From Promethearchaeia archaeon (GTDB lineage Archaea > Asgardarchaeota > Lokiarchaeia > Sigyniarchaeales > SOKP01): a DNA stretch of 8,794 bases. Under the pieces are notes generated by a model. That model did no database searches, was not told where the DNA came from, and saw only the letters and a list, made by a program, of their open reading frames with translations. Position 1 is the stretch's first letter, and every line of letters starts with the position of its first letter. The stretch spans positions 1 through 8,794 of the forward strand of contig JAHQWS010000068.1 in the NCBI GenBank assembly GCA_029856295.1, in the 5' to 3' direction. A program made the translations under genes and the position numbers. Shown in pieces: positions 1 through 6,293 of the stretch.

Positions 1-444
1 ATCTATTACAGCATCAAGCAAAATTTTAGTAGAGGTTAAAAAAATATCATACCCTCCTTTAATTATAAAAAGAGCAATAAATAAACCAATTATTGAATCT
101 AAAAGATATAAGTTAAAACTAGCGCCTATAAATCCTACTAAAACTGATAATGATATGAAATTATCAAAGAACTTTTCGCTTGCTTCTGACTTAATTAATG
201 GTGAATTTGTCTTCTTTCCAATAATCTTTAAATAAAGCGTTAGAAATAATGAAGTAGTGAAAGAGAAAATCAAGAAGATAAAAACGGAGATTGATATATT
301 AATAACTTTTGAATCACCTGAAGCTAAATCTAAGATATCGCTAATGGATTGCGAAATAATATTGTAGGCCGTAATAAAAATAAACAATGAAATGATCATG
401 CTAATGATATTTTCAATTTTATAATACCCATAAGGGAATTTCTC
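1..444 (-). CDS. Cation diffusion facilitator (CDF) transporter, truncated at both ends
   Basis: This is the middle of a CDF-family metal/proton antiporter of the membrane. Reading the minus strand from about 444 gives the family motif EKFPYGYYKIEN, matching the usual HPFGxxKxE that follows TM2. TM3 and TM4 follow, then a TM5 segment (SEKFFDNFISL) and TM6 (LLDSIIGLFIALFIIKGGYD), ending in LLDAVID at the window edge, where the cytoplasmic C-terminal domain should begin. The TM5 metal site of CDF proteins is normally HxxxD (or DxxxD); here it reads ExxxD. TM1 and TM2, with the other half of the metal site, are absent. The frame stays open to 540, but sequence beyond about 444 is coding for another gene on the other strand. 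There is no start codon upstream; the only ATG (397-399) lies inside TM3. The family call is firm. As it stands the gene cannot make a working transporter unless the junction is an assembly error. Confidence 0.8.
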
Positions 445-446
445 AT
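429..446. other. Head-to-head junction of two truncated genes
   Basis: Plus-strand codons here read HKGISH, the hydrolase motif. Minus-strand codons from 444 downwards read EKFPYGY, the transporter motif. Conserved sequence of both families thus ends within the same roughly 18 bases. Neither gene has a start codon, an N-terminus or a promoter left. The simplest reading is loss of a segment containing both 5' ends and their intergenic region, either in the genome or in the assembly. Confidence 0.65.
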
Positions 447-1223
447 TCTTACTTTGCTGCTCTAATTGTTTCAGCGGCTGCTGCGGGTATTTTTTCTTTA
501 ATAACCGGTAATTCTTTTCTAATAGCTTGGATGATCGGCTTTATTTTTTATAGTCTTCATGTTACGCTCGATGCTTTAGCAGCGTCTAAAATCCCTCTAT
601 TTTATCCCATTTCAAAAAAAAAATTTCGATTTTTTATCGACAGGGCAATAAATCCCATACTAGCAATGATTTCTGGTACAGTTCTTCTATTTTATTTGAT
701 TGTTTATTTTGTAAGTCCTGAGATTTTCTATTCGGATTTGATATATTATATCTCGATATTTTACTTTGGTTATTTAACTTATAAAGTATTTACAAAAATT
801 TGGGTTCAGTTAAGACTGCCTAAAAATCAAAAATATGTACCAGGCATTTTCCCATTCGTATATTTCATTTACGAATACCATAATTCAGAGGCTAAACTAT
901 CATTTGCACTCTCTAAAAAATATCAATTCTTACCTAAAACTATGAAATTAATAGAAACTGAGATTGTAAATGGGTCTGAAGAAATGGAATATTTTATCAA
1001 AGCTAAAAATTTAAGCGAAAATTACATGTTCTTTTCTAAATGGGAAGCATTAATTCCAAGAATCTTAGATGATGATAAGTTTGTTGTCGTATTGCTCTTT
1101 TTGGCTGAAAGCTATGCCAATGGAAGAGCCTACACACTTGAAGTTGTTTTTGATAAAAATTTAAAAGAACTAGTACATATATCCGATGGATTTGGTCGTA
1201 ATTTGACTGAATACCAGAGCTAA
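429..1223 (+). CDS. DUF457/YdjM-like membrane-bound metal-dependent hydrolase, N-terminus missing
   Basis: I assign this to the DUF457 (YdjM/YbcI-like, LexA-binding inner-membrane hydrolase) family. In-frame codons upstream of the first ATG (531) encode HKGISHSYF, matching the family's HRGxTHS motif. Residues after 531 give LHVTLDALAASKIPLFYPIS, matching the family's H-x3-D motif followed by 'PLxYPxS'. Membrane segments lie at about residues 1-15, 41-60 and 70-88 counted from 531, followed by a soluble tail of about 100 residues that I do not recognise. The frame opens after a TGA at 405-407, with no ATG, GTG or TTG before 531. The usual first 50-70 residues are therefore missing, and a start at 531 would cut through the conserved core. 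The coding region collides with the minus-strand CDF gene. The family assignment is fairly secure; the substrate of this family is not well established. Confidence 0.72.
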   Translation, partial: HKGISHSYFAALIVSAAAAGIFSLITGNSFLIAWMIGFIFYSLHVTLDALAASKIPLFYPISKKKFRFFIDRAINPILAMISGTVLLFYLIVYFVSPEIFYSDLIYYISIFYFGYLTYKVFTKIWVQLRLPKNQKYVPGIFPFVYFIYEYHNSEAKLSFALSKKYQFLPKTMKLIETEIVNGSEEMEYFIKAKNLSENYMFFSKWEALIPRILDDDKFVVVLLFLAESYANGRAYTLEVVFDKNLKELVHISDGFGRNLTEYQS

Positions 1224-1293
1224 AAATATTAAAAAACAGATGAATCTGATTATGCGGATTAACTCTCTCTTTAATTTCTTTTTTAAAATATAA

Positions 1294-1455
1294 TCATTTA
1301 TCTCTATTAGGTGATTCCAAACTTTTTCTCCTAATATATAGTAAAATCTTAAGTATGATATATACTCCTATTGCAATTATGCCTATTGCTCCAACTATCA
1401 TTAAAAAATAAGCAGCTCCAAGATTTCCCTCAAAATTTACTGTGTCTAAAATCAT
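1294..1455 (-). CDS. Small single-helix membrane protein, 53 residues
   Basis: The minus strand has an ATG at 1455 and a TGA at 1294-1296, giving a 53-residue product. It begins MILDTVNFEGNLGAAYF. One hydrophobic helix covers about residues 15-40, rich in Ile, Gly and Ala. A positively charged tail (RRKSLESPNRDK) follows, so the predicted orientation is N-out, C-in. I see no Shine-Dalgarno upstream and do not recognise a family. It stands alone, convergent with the truncated hydrolase and divergent from the HD-domain gene. The clean helix and the charge pattern support a real gene, but the ORF is short and AT-rich DNA easily yields such segments, so confidence is moderate. Confidence 0.5.
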   Translation of the reverse strand: MILDTVNFEGNLGAAYFLMIVGAIGIIAIGVYIILKILLYIRRKSLESPNRDK

Positions 1456-1502
1456 CTTTTTTTATTAAGCTGTAAATTTTCAAGTTTAATAATTGAGTTA
1501 TA

Positions 1503-1515
1503 ATTAATATATTTA
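1503..1515 (+). promoter_or_regulatory. Candidate TATA element of the HD-domain gene
   Basis: The AT-only stretch ATTAATATATTTA lies about 28-40 bases before the ATG at 1543. This is consistent with an archaeal TATA box and a short or absent 5' leader. No Shine-Dalgarno precedes the start. AT richness makes this weak. Confidence 0.3.
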
Positions 1516-1542
1516 GAAACAAGATAAAAGAACTTAACTTTC

Positions 1543-2136
1543 ATGTTAGATAATGTAATTATTTCAAGAATTAGGAGTTTTGCAATTAAAAACTCTGAGA
1601 AAAATGATATCCATGGATTTTCTCATGTTGAGCGGGTTTATAATACATGTGTTAAGATTGGTCAAAAATTAAATGCCAACATGAGAATATTAAAAATCGC
1701 TGCTTATCTTCATGATATCGGCAGAATAGATGATAATGAAGATCCTCCTAAAAGAAACCATGCAGAAATTTCTGCAATTAAAACAAAAGAATTTTTAGCT
1801 ACAAACAATTTTAATCTTTCTGGAAAGGAGATCGATGATATTGTTCACGCAATTAAGGCTCACTCATTTTCTAACAACATGTCTCCTCTTACTCTTGAGG
1901 CAAAGATTCTTTCAGATGCCGATAAATTAGATGCAATCGGTGCTATAGGAATATTTCGGACAATTGGATTTACATTACAAAACAATGGTGGAATTGACCA
2001 AGTTATTGAACATCTTGAAAATAAAATTTTACAATTAAAAGAACAAATGTTCTTAGATTATTCAAAAAGGATTGCTGAAGAAAGACATAAGACTGTTTTA
2101 GAATTTTATAATAAGATAAAAATAGAAAGAATTTAG
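1543..2136 (+). CDS. HD-domain phosphohydrolase
   Basis: This is a soluble 197-residue metal-dependent phosphohydrolase of the HD superfamily (YedJ/COG1418-like). The ordered metal ligands are visible: H28 (in HGFSHVERV), H57-D58 (AAYLHDIGR), further His at 73, 102 and 107, and D125 within SDADKLDAIGAIG. The spacing and the HGxxHxxRV and DADKLDAxGAxG motifs fit the short stand-alone HD hydrolases, in which the domain makes up nearly the whole protein. Members act on phosphate esters of nucleotides or related molecules; the substrate here cannot be read from sequence. The last 40 residues are a charged helical tail. The ATG at 1543 gives a natural N-terminus with no Shine-Dalgarno, so a leaderless or nearly leaderless transcript is likely. 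It is convergent with the molybdopterin operon. Confidence 0.88.
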   Translation: MLDNVIISRIRSFAIKNSEKNDIHGFSHVERVYNTCVKIGQKLNANMRILKIAAYLHDIGRIDDNEDPPKRNHAEISAIKTKEFLATNNFNLSGKEIDDIVHAIKAHSFSNNMSPLTLEAKILSDADKLDAIGAIGIFRTIGFTLQNNGGIDQVIEHLENKILQLKEQMFLDYSKRIAEERHKTVLEFYNKIKIERI

Positions 2137-2165
2137 ATTAAGATTAAGATTAGATTAAAATTAGA
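2133..2165. repeat. TTAGA/TTAAGA near-tandem repeat between convergent genes
   Basis: Six imperfect copies of a 5-6 base unit (TTAGA, TTAAGA, TTAAGA, TTAGA, TTAAAA, TTAGA) run across the HD gene's stop codon into the 33-base gap. Read from the minus strand it is a pyrimidine-rich run after the ferredoxin subunit's stop, which could assist archaeal transcription termination. The repeat is seen directly; the role is a guess. Confidence 0.5.
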
Positions 2166-2169
2166 CTCC

Positions 2170-2748
2170 TTATAATCGTCTTCGAGGCTTTGGAGGACAA
2201 TAATAGACAGATGGATTTGTCCCAGCTTCGGGTTTAAGTTGAAATGCTTCCCTTGAAGCAATTTTTTGTGAAACAACACTGTTAGGGTCATTCAGATCGC
2301 CAAAATATATTGCCTGTCCCTCACAACAAATAACACAAAATGGTTCAAGCCCCTTATCTATTCTATGAACACAAAGATTACATTTTTCTATTGTATTCTT
2401 TTCTTGAATATATAGGATAACATTATAAGGACAGGCCCCCACACATACCTGGCATCCATCACATTTTTCTTGATCATAAATAACAGGTCCATCTTCTCGT
2501 TTAACCAATGCTTCATTAGGACAAGCATCTACGCAAGGAGGGTTGGCACAGTGATTACAAAGACGCGGCAACCATTCCAATTTTAAATCGGGATATTGAC
2601 CTGAAGGAGTATCTTTTTGGGGAACCTTTTGAGTCTCAACTTGAATCCAGTGCCCTATTGAGTTATTTTCAATTTTACATGCTACTGTACAAGCTTCACA
2701 TCCTATACACCGTTCTTGGTCTATAACTAAACCAAATCTTTTGTTCAT
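2170..2748 (-). CDS. Four-cluster [4Fe-4S] ferredoxin subunit of a molybdopterin oxidoreductase (DmsB/NrfC-type)
   Basis: This is the electron-transfer subunit partnering the upstream catalytic subunit. Its 192 residues carry sixteen cysteines in the four-cluster pattern of the DmsB/PhsB/NrfC family: C14/C17/C20/C24 (CIGCEACTVAC), C64/C67/C72/C76 (CNHCANPPCVDAC), C96/C99/C102/C106 (CDGCQVCVGAC), and C123/C126/C138/C142. The last group has the typical Cx2C-x11-Cx3C spacing. C141 and C184 are extra. There is no signal peptide and no membrane helix, so it is cytoplasmic. The ATG overlaps the catalytic gene's stop by four bases (ATGA), and a strong Shine-Dalgarno (GGAGGGAGG) lies just upstream, indicating translational coupling. 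Clusters pass electrons between the catalytic site and an unknown partner; no quinone-reactive anchor (NrfD/DmsC) is encoded nearby. The protein ends in the basic tail PRRRL. Confidence 0.92.
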   Translation of the reverse strand: MNKRFGLVIDQERCIGCEACTVACKIENNSIGHWIQVETQKVPQKDTPSGQYPDLKLEWLPRLCNHCANPPCVDACPNEALVKREDGPVIYDQEKCDGCQVCVGACPYNVILYIQEKNTIEKCNLCVHRIDKGLEPFCVICCEGQAIYFGDLNDPNSVVSQKIASREAFQLKPEAGTNPSVYYCPPKPRRRL

Positions 2749-5009
2749 TTTCCTCCCTCCTTATATTTCATAATATCCACAGCTACATCATTCATATGCA
2801 TATTTGGTTCATAAATTTTATTTTGAACCGGATTGATTATATCATGTGTAAGATGATTAACACTACCTTCTTTAAATTGTTCAATCCACCAGCCTTCGGT
2901 TATATTAACAACTCCGGGACCCACGGAATCACTAATCCTTGCTTTGAGAGTAGTACGGGCTCTATCATTAAAAACGGTCACCATATCATTATCAGAAATA
3001 TTTCTTGCTTTCGCATCAATCGAATTAATTTCTACGATTGGCTCCGGATTTAATTCAAGCAGAGACTTTACATTTGAAAACATTGAATGGGTTCGAAAAC
3101 GGCTATGACCTTGGATGAATGTTAAAGGATATTTTTTTTCTCCGGGAGTAATAGGGGCTTCTATAGGTGGTAAATAGACTGGAAGTTCTTGGCCGTCCTC
3201 TACAAGTTGCTCGGCATAAAGCTCGATTTTCCTCGAGGGGGTTCTAAAATTTAATGGAAAATTCCCCCCCTCCGGGAGTGCTCTTAAGAGCATAGCACCT
3301 TTGCCTAGGGTTTCTCGATTATATCCTTCTAATGAAGAATGATCCGTTATCATGTCAATCATGGCTTCTTCTCCGCCCTTAAAATAATCTCCATATCCCA
3401 GTTTTTCGGCCAGTCCTGCGACGATATTTACATCCGATTTGGATTCATATAGCGGCTCAATAACTTTTTGTTGGAGCTGCACATAGGGATAAGGGTGGGA
3501 TACAAAATCTGAAAATTCTAAGAAACTACATACCGGCAATAAAAGATCCGCATAACGGGCGGAGGGCGTCATAAATAGTTCTGTTTGCACGATAAACTCC
3601 AATTTTGGATAAAACTCTTTTATAATCTTGTTGCAGTCAACACACTGGTTTAAAAAGTTGATAAATGCAAACCAAAGCGCCTTTATAGGATACGGTTTAC
3701 CAGAAATCACGGCTTCATATAAATTTAGTATGCCGAGCCTATGAAAACTCGGCCTATCAGGAACGGCTTTGAGGAATGGATCCCAATTCAATACAGCCGG
3801 AAGATAACCCGAGCTAAAAGAAGTAGCCACATGACCGGTAACGCTCGCAACCGAGCATAAGCCTCTTAAAGAGATATCTCCGTGACATGTTCGTGTAAAG
3901 CCCATATATGTGAAGAAAGTAACATTTTTTGTGTTTCCTAACTTTTTCGCTAATTTAATTATAAGGTTGGCTTCAACACCGGTTATTTCTGCTGCCTTTT
4001 CAGGTGGATATTGCTGAGTTAAATCTTTTAGAAGCTGAAAGACAGGTTTACATTCAATCCCATTTACATTATAAGTTCCCGTTATGCTCGCAGATTGTAG
4101 ATTTTTTCGCCGAACAGGTTTAGGAGAATTTGAACTTTCCTCCCAAATAATATATGAGTCTGCTTTTTTATCTCCGATGTCTTTGCCGCGGAGAATTTTG
4201 CCGTTATCACTTCTTACTAAATAGGGTCCATTTGTATGTTCCCGAATAAACTCTATGTTGTGTAGTTCGTTTTGGAAAATCACGTTCATTAGCCCTAAAG
4301 CAAGAGCACTGTCGGTACCGGGTTTTAACCCAAGAAACTCATCGGCTTTAGAAGCTGTCACAGTAAAGCGGGTGTCAATAACAACTATTTGCGTACCATT
4401 TTCTTTCGCATCCATTATTTTTCGCATAGTCTGAAGTGGCATAGATTCTCCAGGATTAGCACCCCACACAACTAGTAATTCAGGCCAGTTTCTCTGCCAA
4501 AACTTACCAAAAAGATACATATAAGGAAATTGACTGCCAAAAATAACCCGACTCCCGCATGGTAAACCAGCATCCCCATATCCCCAAGCACTTACTCGAG
4601 TACTCTGGGTTAAGCTTGCTATTCTAAGATATGCTCCAAATTTAGTGGTACCCGCACCAGGGCCACCCAAAACCCAGCCAATAGATCTCCATCCATATTT
4701 ATCTGATATTTCTTTAAATTTTTCAGCAATGATTTCATACGCTTCATCCCAAGAAATACGTTCGAACTTTCCTTCACCTCTTTCTCCGATACGTTTCATC
4801 GGATATTTCAGACGATCAGGATGATACGTTATATCTAAACTGGAAAGGCCTCTTAGACAAATTCTACGATCTACTTTGTTTGGAAACTCAGCGGGTTCCA
4901 ATTTTATAATACGATCTCCTTTTACATGGGCTAAAATACCGCACGCATCTATTCCACAGTGTGCTGGACAAGCAGTCCTCACTAATTTTATTTCATTTGT
5001 TTCTTTCAT
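2745..5009 (-). CDS. Molybdopterin-dependent oxidoreductase catalytic subunit (DMSO reductase family)
   Basis: This is a catalytic subunit of the molybdenum/tungsten bis-pterin (DMSO reductase/CISM) superfamily. Numbered from the TTG at 5021, C18, C22, C27 and C55 (CPAHCGIDAC ... RICLRG) bind an N-terminal [4Fe-4S] cluster. YHPDRLKYPMKR and ERISWDEA (about 66-94) are typical of the family, pterin-binding regions follow (WGANPGES, VVIDTRFT), and the C-terminal dinucleotide-binding domain (QGHSRFRTHSMFSN, NDRARTTLKA) covers about 630-750. The metal ligand is uncertain; D150 and C155 in WGYGDAGLPCGS are candidates. The length is normal for soluble members. I prefer the ATG at 5009 (754 residues) over the TTG, because it keeps a natural lead into the cluster motif. 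There is no twin-arginine signal, so it should be cytoplasmic. The substrate is unknown; thiosulfate, polysulfide, DMSO-like or acetylene-hydratase-like roles cannot be separated by eye. It forms an operon with the overlapping ferredoxin subunit. Confidence 0.9.
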   Translation of the reverse strand: MKETNEIKLVRTACPAHCGIDACGILAHVKGDRIIKLEPAEFPNKVDRRICLRGLSSLDITYHPDRLKYPMKRIGERGEGKFERISWDEAYEIIAEKFKEISDKYGWRSIGWVLGGPGAGTTKFGAYLRIASLTQSTRVSAWGYGDAGLPCGSRVIFGSQFPYMYLFGKFWQRNWPELLVVWGANPGESMPLQTMRKIMDAKENGTQIVVIDTRFTVTASKADEFLGLKPGTDSALALGLMNVIFQNELHNIEFIREHTNGPYLVRSDNGKILRGKDIGDKKADSYIIWEESSNSPKPVRRKNLQSASITGTYNVNGIECKPVFQLLKDLTQQYPPEKAAEITGVEANLIIKLAKKLGNTKNVTFFTYMGFTRTCHGDISLRGLCSVASVTGHVATSFSSGYLPAVLNWDPFLKAVPDRPSFHRLGILNLYEAVISGKPYPIKALWFAFINFLNQCVDCNKIIKEFYPKLEFIVQTELFMTPSARYADLLLPVCSFLEFSDFVSHPYPYVQLQQKVIEPLYESKSDVNIVAGLAEKLGYGDYFKGGEEAMIDMITDHSSLEGYNRETLGKGAMLLRALPEGGNFPLNFRTPSRKIELYAEQLVEDGQELPVYLPPIEAPITPGEKKYPLTFIQGHSRFRTHSMFSNVKSLLELNPEPIVEINSIDAKARNISDNDMVTVFNDRARTTLKARISDSVGPGVVNITEGWWIEQFKEGSVNHLTHDIINPVQNKIYEPNMHMNDVAVDIMKYKEGGK
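2753..2761 (-). promoter_or_regulatory. Strong Shine-Dalgarno of the ferredoxin subunit gene
   Basis: The minus strand reads GGAGGGAGG, ending four bases before the ATG at 2748, inside the end of the catalytic subunit gene. Most other starts in the window have no visible Shine-Dalgarno, as expected for leaderless first genes against internal operon genes. Confidence 0.7.
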
Positions 5010-5047
5010 GATAAAATACAATCAGTTTTTATTCAAACTCTTAAAAT

Positions 5048-5062
5048 CGTTATATTATATTC
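5048..5062 (-). promoter_or_regulatory. Candidate TATA element of the molybdopterin operon
   Basis: The minus strand reads GAATATAATATAACG about 40-53 bases before the ATG at 5009. That is a plausible archaeal TATA box leaving a leader of some 15 bases. The 153-base gap 5010-5162 also drives the divergent small gene; I see nothing else in it. Confidence 0.3.
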
Positions 5063-5121
5063 AAATCGTATTGATATTTCAATTTTTATATTATTTTTGT
5101 ACCATTATTTTTTTTAGTGAA

Positions 5122-5131
5122 AGTTTATAAC
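5122..5131 (+). promoter_or_regulatory. Candidate TATA element of the small charged protein gene
   Basis: AGTTTATAAC lies about 32-41 bases before the ATG at 5163. The position fits an archaeal TATA box with a leader of roughly 10 bases. The sequence context is very AT-rich, so this is tentative. Confidence 0.3.
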
Positions 5132-5162
5132 TAAGTAAGATAATTATTGATATTGATATATT

Positions 5163-5333
5163 ATGGCTGAAGAAGAAGATTTTGAAAACGAAGATGAGTC
5201 TAACAGTGAGGAAATGAAAAAAGAAAAAGCTCAACTGGACGATTTAGGATTATCTAGTACATGGAATATCCTGACTGATTCTAAAAAAGAGAAGAAAGAA
5301 GAAAAAAAGACTGAATTTAGAGGATTCAAGTAA
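5163..5333 (+). CDS. Small highly charged hypothetical protein, 56 residues
   Basis: ATG at 5163 to TAA at 5331-5333 encodes 56 residues with an unusual charge layout. The N-terminus is strongly acidic (MAEEEDFENEDESNSEE), the centre is short and mixed (LDDLGLSSTWNILTDS), and the C-terminal part is Lys/Glu-rich, ending EFRGFK. There is no membrane helix and no recognised domain; only the central segment with its Trp looks able to fold or bind a partner. It diverges from the molybdopterin operon and has a candidate TATA element upstream. Low-complexity charge in AT-rich DNA can arise by chance, but the codon pattern (GAA/GAG/GAT/AAA in phase) and the clear start and stop support a real gene. 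The function is unknown. Confidence 0.55.
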   Translation: MAEEEDFENEDESNSEEMKKEKAQLDDLGLSSTWNILTDSKKEKKEEKKTEFRGFK

Positions 5334-5407
5334 ATATCTTAGGTAATTTTCACAATAATTTTCAGAAAAACTCTTTCTTAATGCTTTTGAGCAGTTATAA
5401 TAATTAA

Positions 5408-5437
5408 TAAAAAAGAAAATAAAAGTAGCTTTATTTT
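5408..5437 (-). terminator. Stem-loop plus T-rich run after the membrane protein gene
   Basis: On the minus strand an 8-base perfect stem (AAAATAAA, a six-base loop, TTTATTTT; plus coordinates 5416-5437) is followed by CTTTTTT. It lies just after the stop of the gene ending at 5453 and convergent to the small gene ending at 5333. The all-AT stem is weak; the T-rich tract alone could terminate archaeal transcription. Confidence 0.35.
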
Positions 5438-5452
5438 ATTGAAAACATCTTA

Positions 5453-6160
5453 TTATTCCTTTAAAAATCTCTTTTTAATCATTTCTGGCATCATAAAACC
5501 AATATAGAACATAATCGCGCTTACTATAAGTATCAACCGAAAAGGTGGAAAAGACAAAACCGTTTCTATAGCTGCCCCAATAAGATAAATTAGAAATGCT
5601 AAGAGCAAAAATTTTCCCTTTAGTTTAATTTCTGGCTTCTCTGATTGTAATGATTTAAATGCAAAATAGAAACCAGATATGACAAATATCACCAAATCTA
5701 ATAGGAGGTAAACGATTAAAAATGATCCTAAATCGATATTAACCGGATCAGTAAGTACCCCTAAGACAGATATATCAGTAAATAAGAAATAAAGGATTAA
5801 TACCTCAAAAATTATTGCGTAGATAATAAACGCACCAATTAAAACCTTAAATTTTTTGATTCTTGTAAGATCGTTTAATGCCACCAACCACACAATTATG
5901 ACTAATGAAATAAATGAAAACGTGATCAAAATATACCAAAAGATTGAAATCCCTACTCCGTTAAATAAATATACTAAGAAACTAGTCGATGATCCCCACC
6001 AGGGTTTACTCATTACTATCTACGTTATTCCAACTAAAATAAGAGTTCTTTGCTTATGCTCTCTATATTTTAAAGCAATTTTTAAGCCAATGATTAACGA
6101 AAAAATTACAAAAAGAAGGCTAAAAAGACCATTTATAACAATATTTATATCAATTGCCAT
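5453..6160 (-). pseudogene. Multi-helix membrane protein interrupted by an in-frame amber codon
   Basis: Read from ATG 6160, the minus strand gives 46 residues (MAIDINIVINGLFSLLFVIF...LILVGIT), a TAG, then in the same frame I, V and the 186 residues from ATG 6013 (MSKPWWGSSTSFLVYLF...) to the stop at 5453. Joined, they make a protein of about 235 residues with roughly six to seven hydrophobic helices: one before the stop and five or six after it. The KLKGK loop before the last two helices and the MMPEMIKKRF end match a membrane family I recall from Lokiarchaeota, in which 'GITW...PWW' is continuous. A TGG-to-TAG change would explain the break. No function is assigned to that family. The ATG at 6013 lies six bases after the stop, so reinitiation could still make the larger piece. 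Classing it as a pseudogene is an inference; a sequencing error would also fit. Confidence 0.65.
6020..6022 (-). other. In-frame TAG codon within the membrane protein gene
   Basis: The minus strand reads ATA ACG TAG ATA GTA ATG AGT AAA, with the same frame on both sides. Both flanks fit one continuous protein. TAG also ends the HD gene and the TrmB-like gene here, so it is used as an ordinary stop. Confidence 0.75.
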
Positions 6161-6214
6161 GTTTCCATATACCTGAGACTTTAGTTTATTTTTACATCTA
6201 CCATGTTTTACATG

Positions 6215-6222
6215 TATTTAAA
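6215..6222 (-). promoter_or_regulatory. TATA box of the interrupted membrane protein gene
   Basis: The minus strand reads AGGTTTAAATACATG about 55 bases before ATG 6160. The TTTAAATA core with a purine-rich upstream flank is a good archaeal TATA/BRE match. It implies a leader near 30 bases. A promoter here supports 6160, not 6013, as the original start. Confidence 0.4.
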
Positions 6223-6282
6223 CCTATCTTGAATGAATACAACTTAAATGATAAAAATAAAACGTATTGAATACAGAAAATT

Positions 6283-6293
6283 AAAAAAAAAAA
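6283..6293 (-). terminator. Oligo-T terminator, 11 T
   Basis: Immediately after the TGA of the CTACW-motif gene the minus strand carries eleven consecutive T, then TTTTC after a short AA break. Runs of T on the coding strand are sufficient to end transcription by archaeal RNA polymerase, so this should close the regulator/CTACW operon. Confidence 0.6.

Noticed and set aside
1234..1250. Short inverted repeat CAGAT-GA-ATCTG after the truncated hydrolase gene
   Set aside because: A five-base stem with a two-base loop is too small to form a stable hairpin, and no T run follows directly. Weak T tracts at 1279-1284 are the better termination candidate.
2796..3053. Plus-strand open frame of 85 codons
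   Set aside because: It lies antisense inside the molybdopterin catalytic subunit gene, whose reading frame is strongly supported by family motifs; no domain or start signal supports the antisense frame.
4876..5130. Plus-strand open frame of 84 codons across the start of the molybdopterin gene
   Set aside because: The first half is antisense to the [4Fe-4S] motif region, and the rest is Phe/Tyr/Ile-rich translation of AT-rich intergenic DNA.
6020..6022. Pyrrolysine insertion at the in-frame TAG
   Set aside because: TAG serves as the ordinary stop of the HD-domain and TrmB-like genes in this window, the protein is not a methylamine methyltransferase, and a single TGG-to-TAG change is simpler. 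It is not excluded.
5856..6176. Plus-strand open frame of 106 codons
   Set aside because: It is antisense to the interrupted membrane protein, whose minus-strand translation gives coherent helices on both sides of the amber codon.
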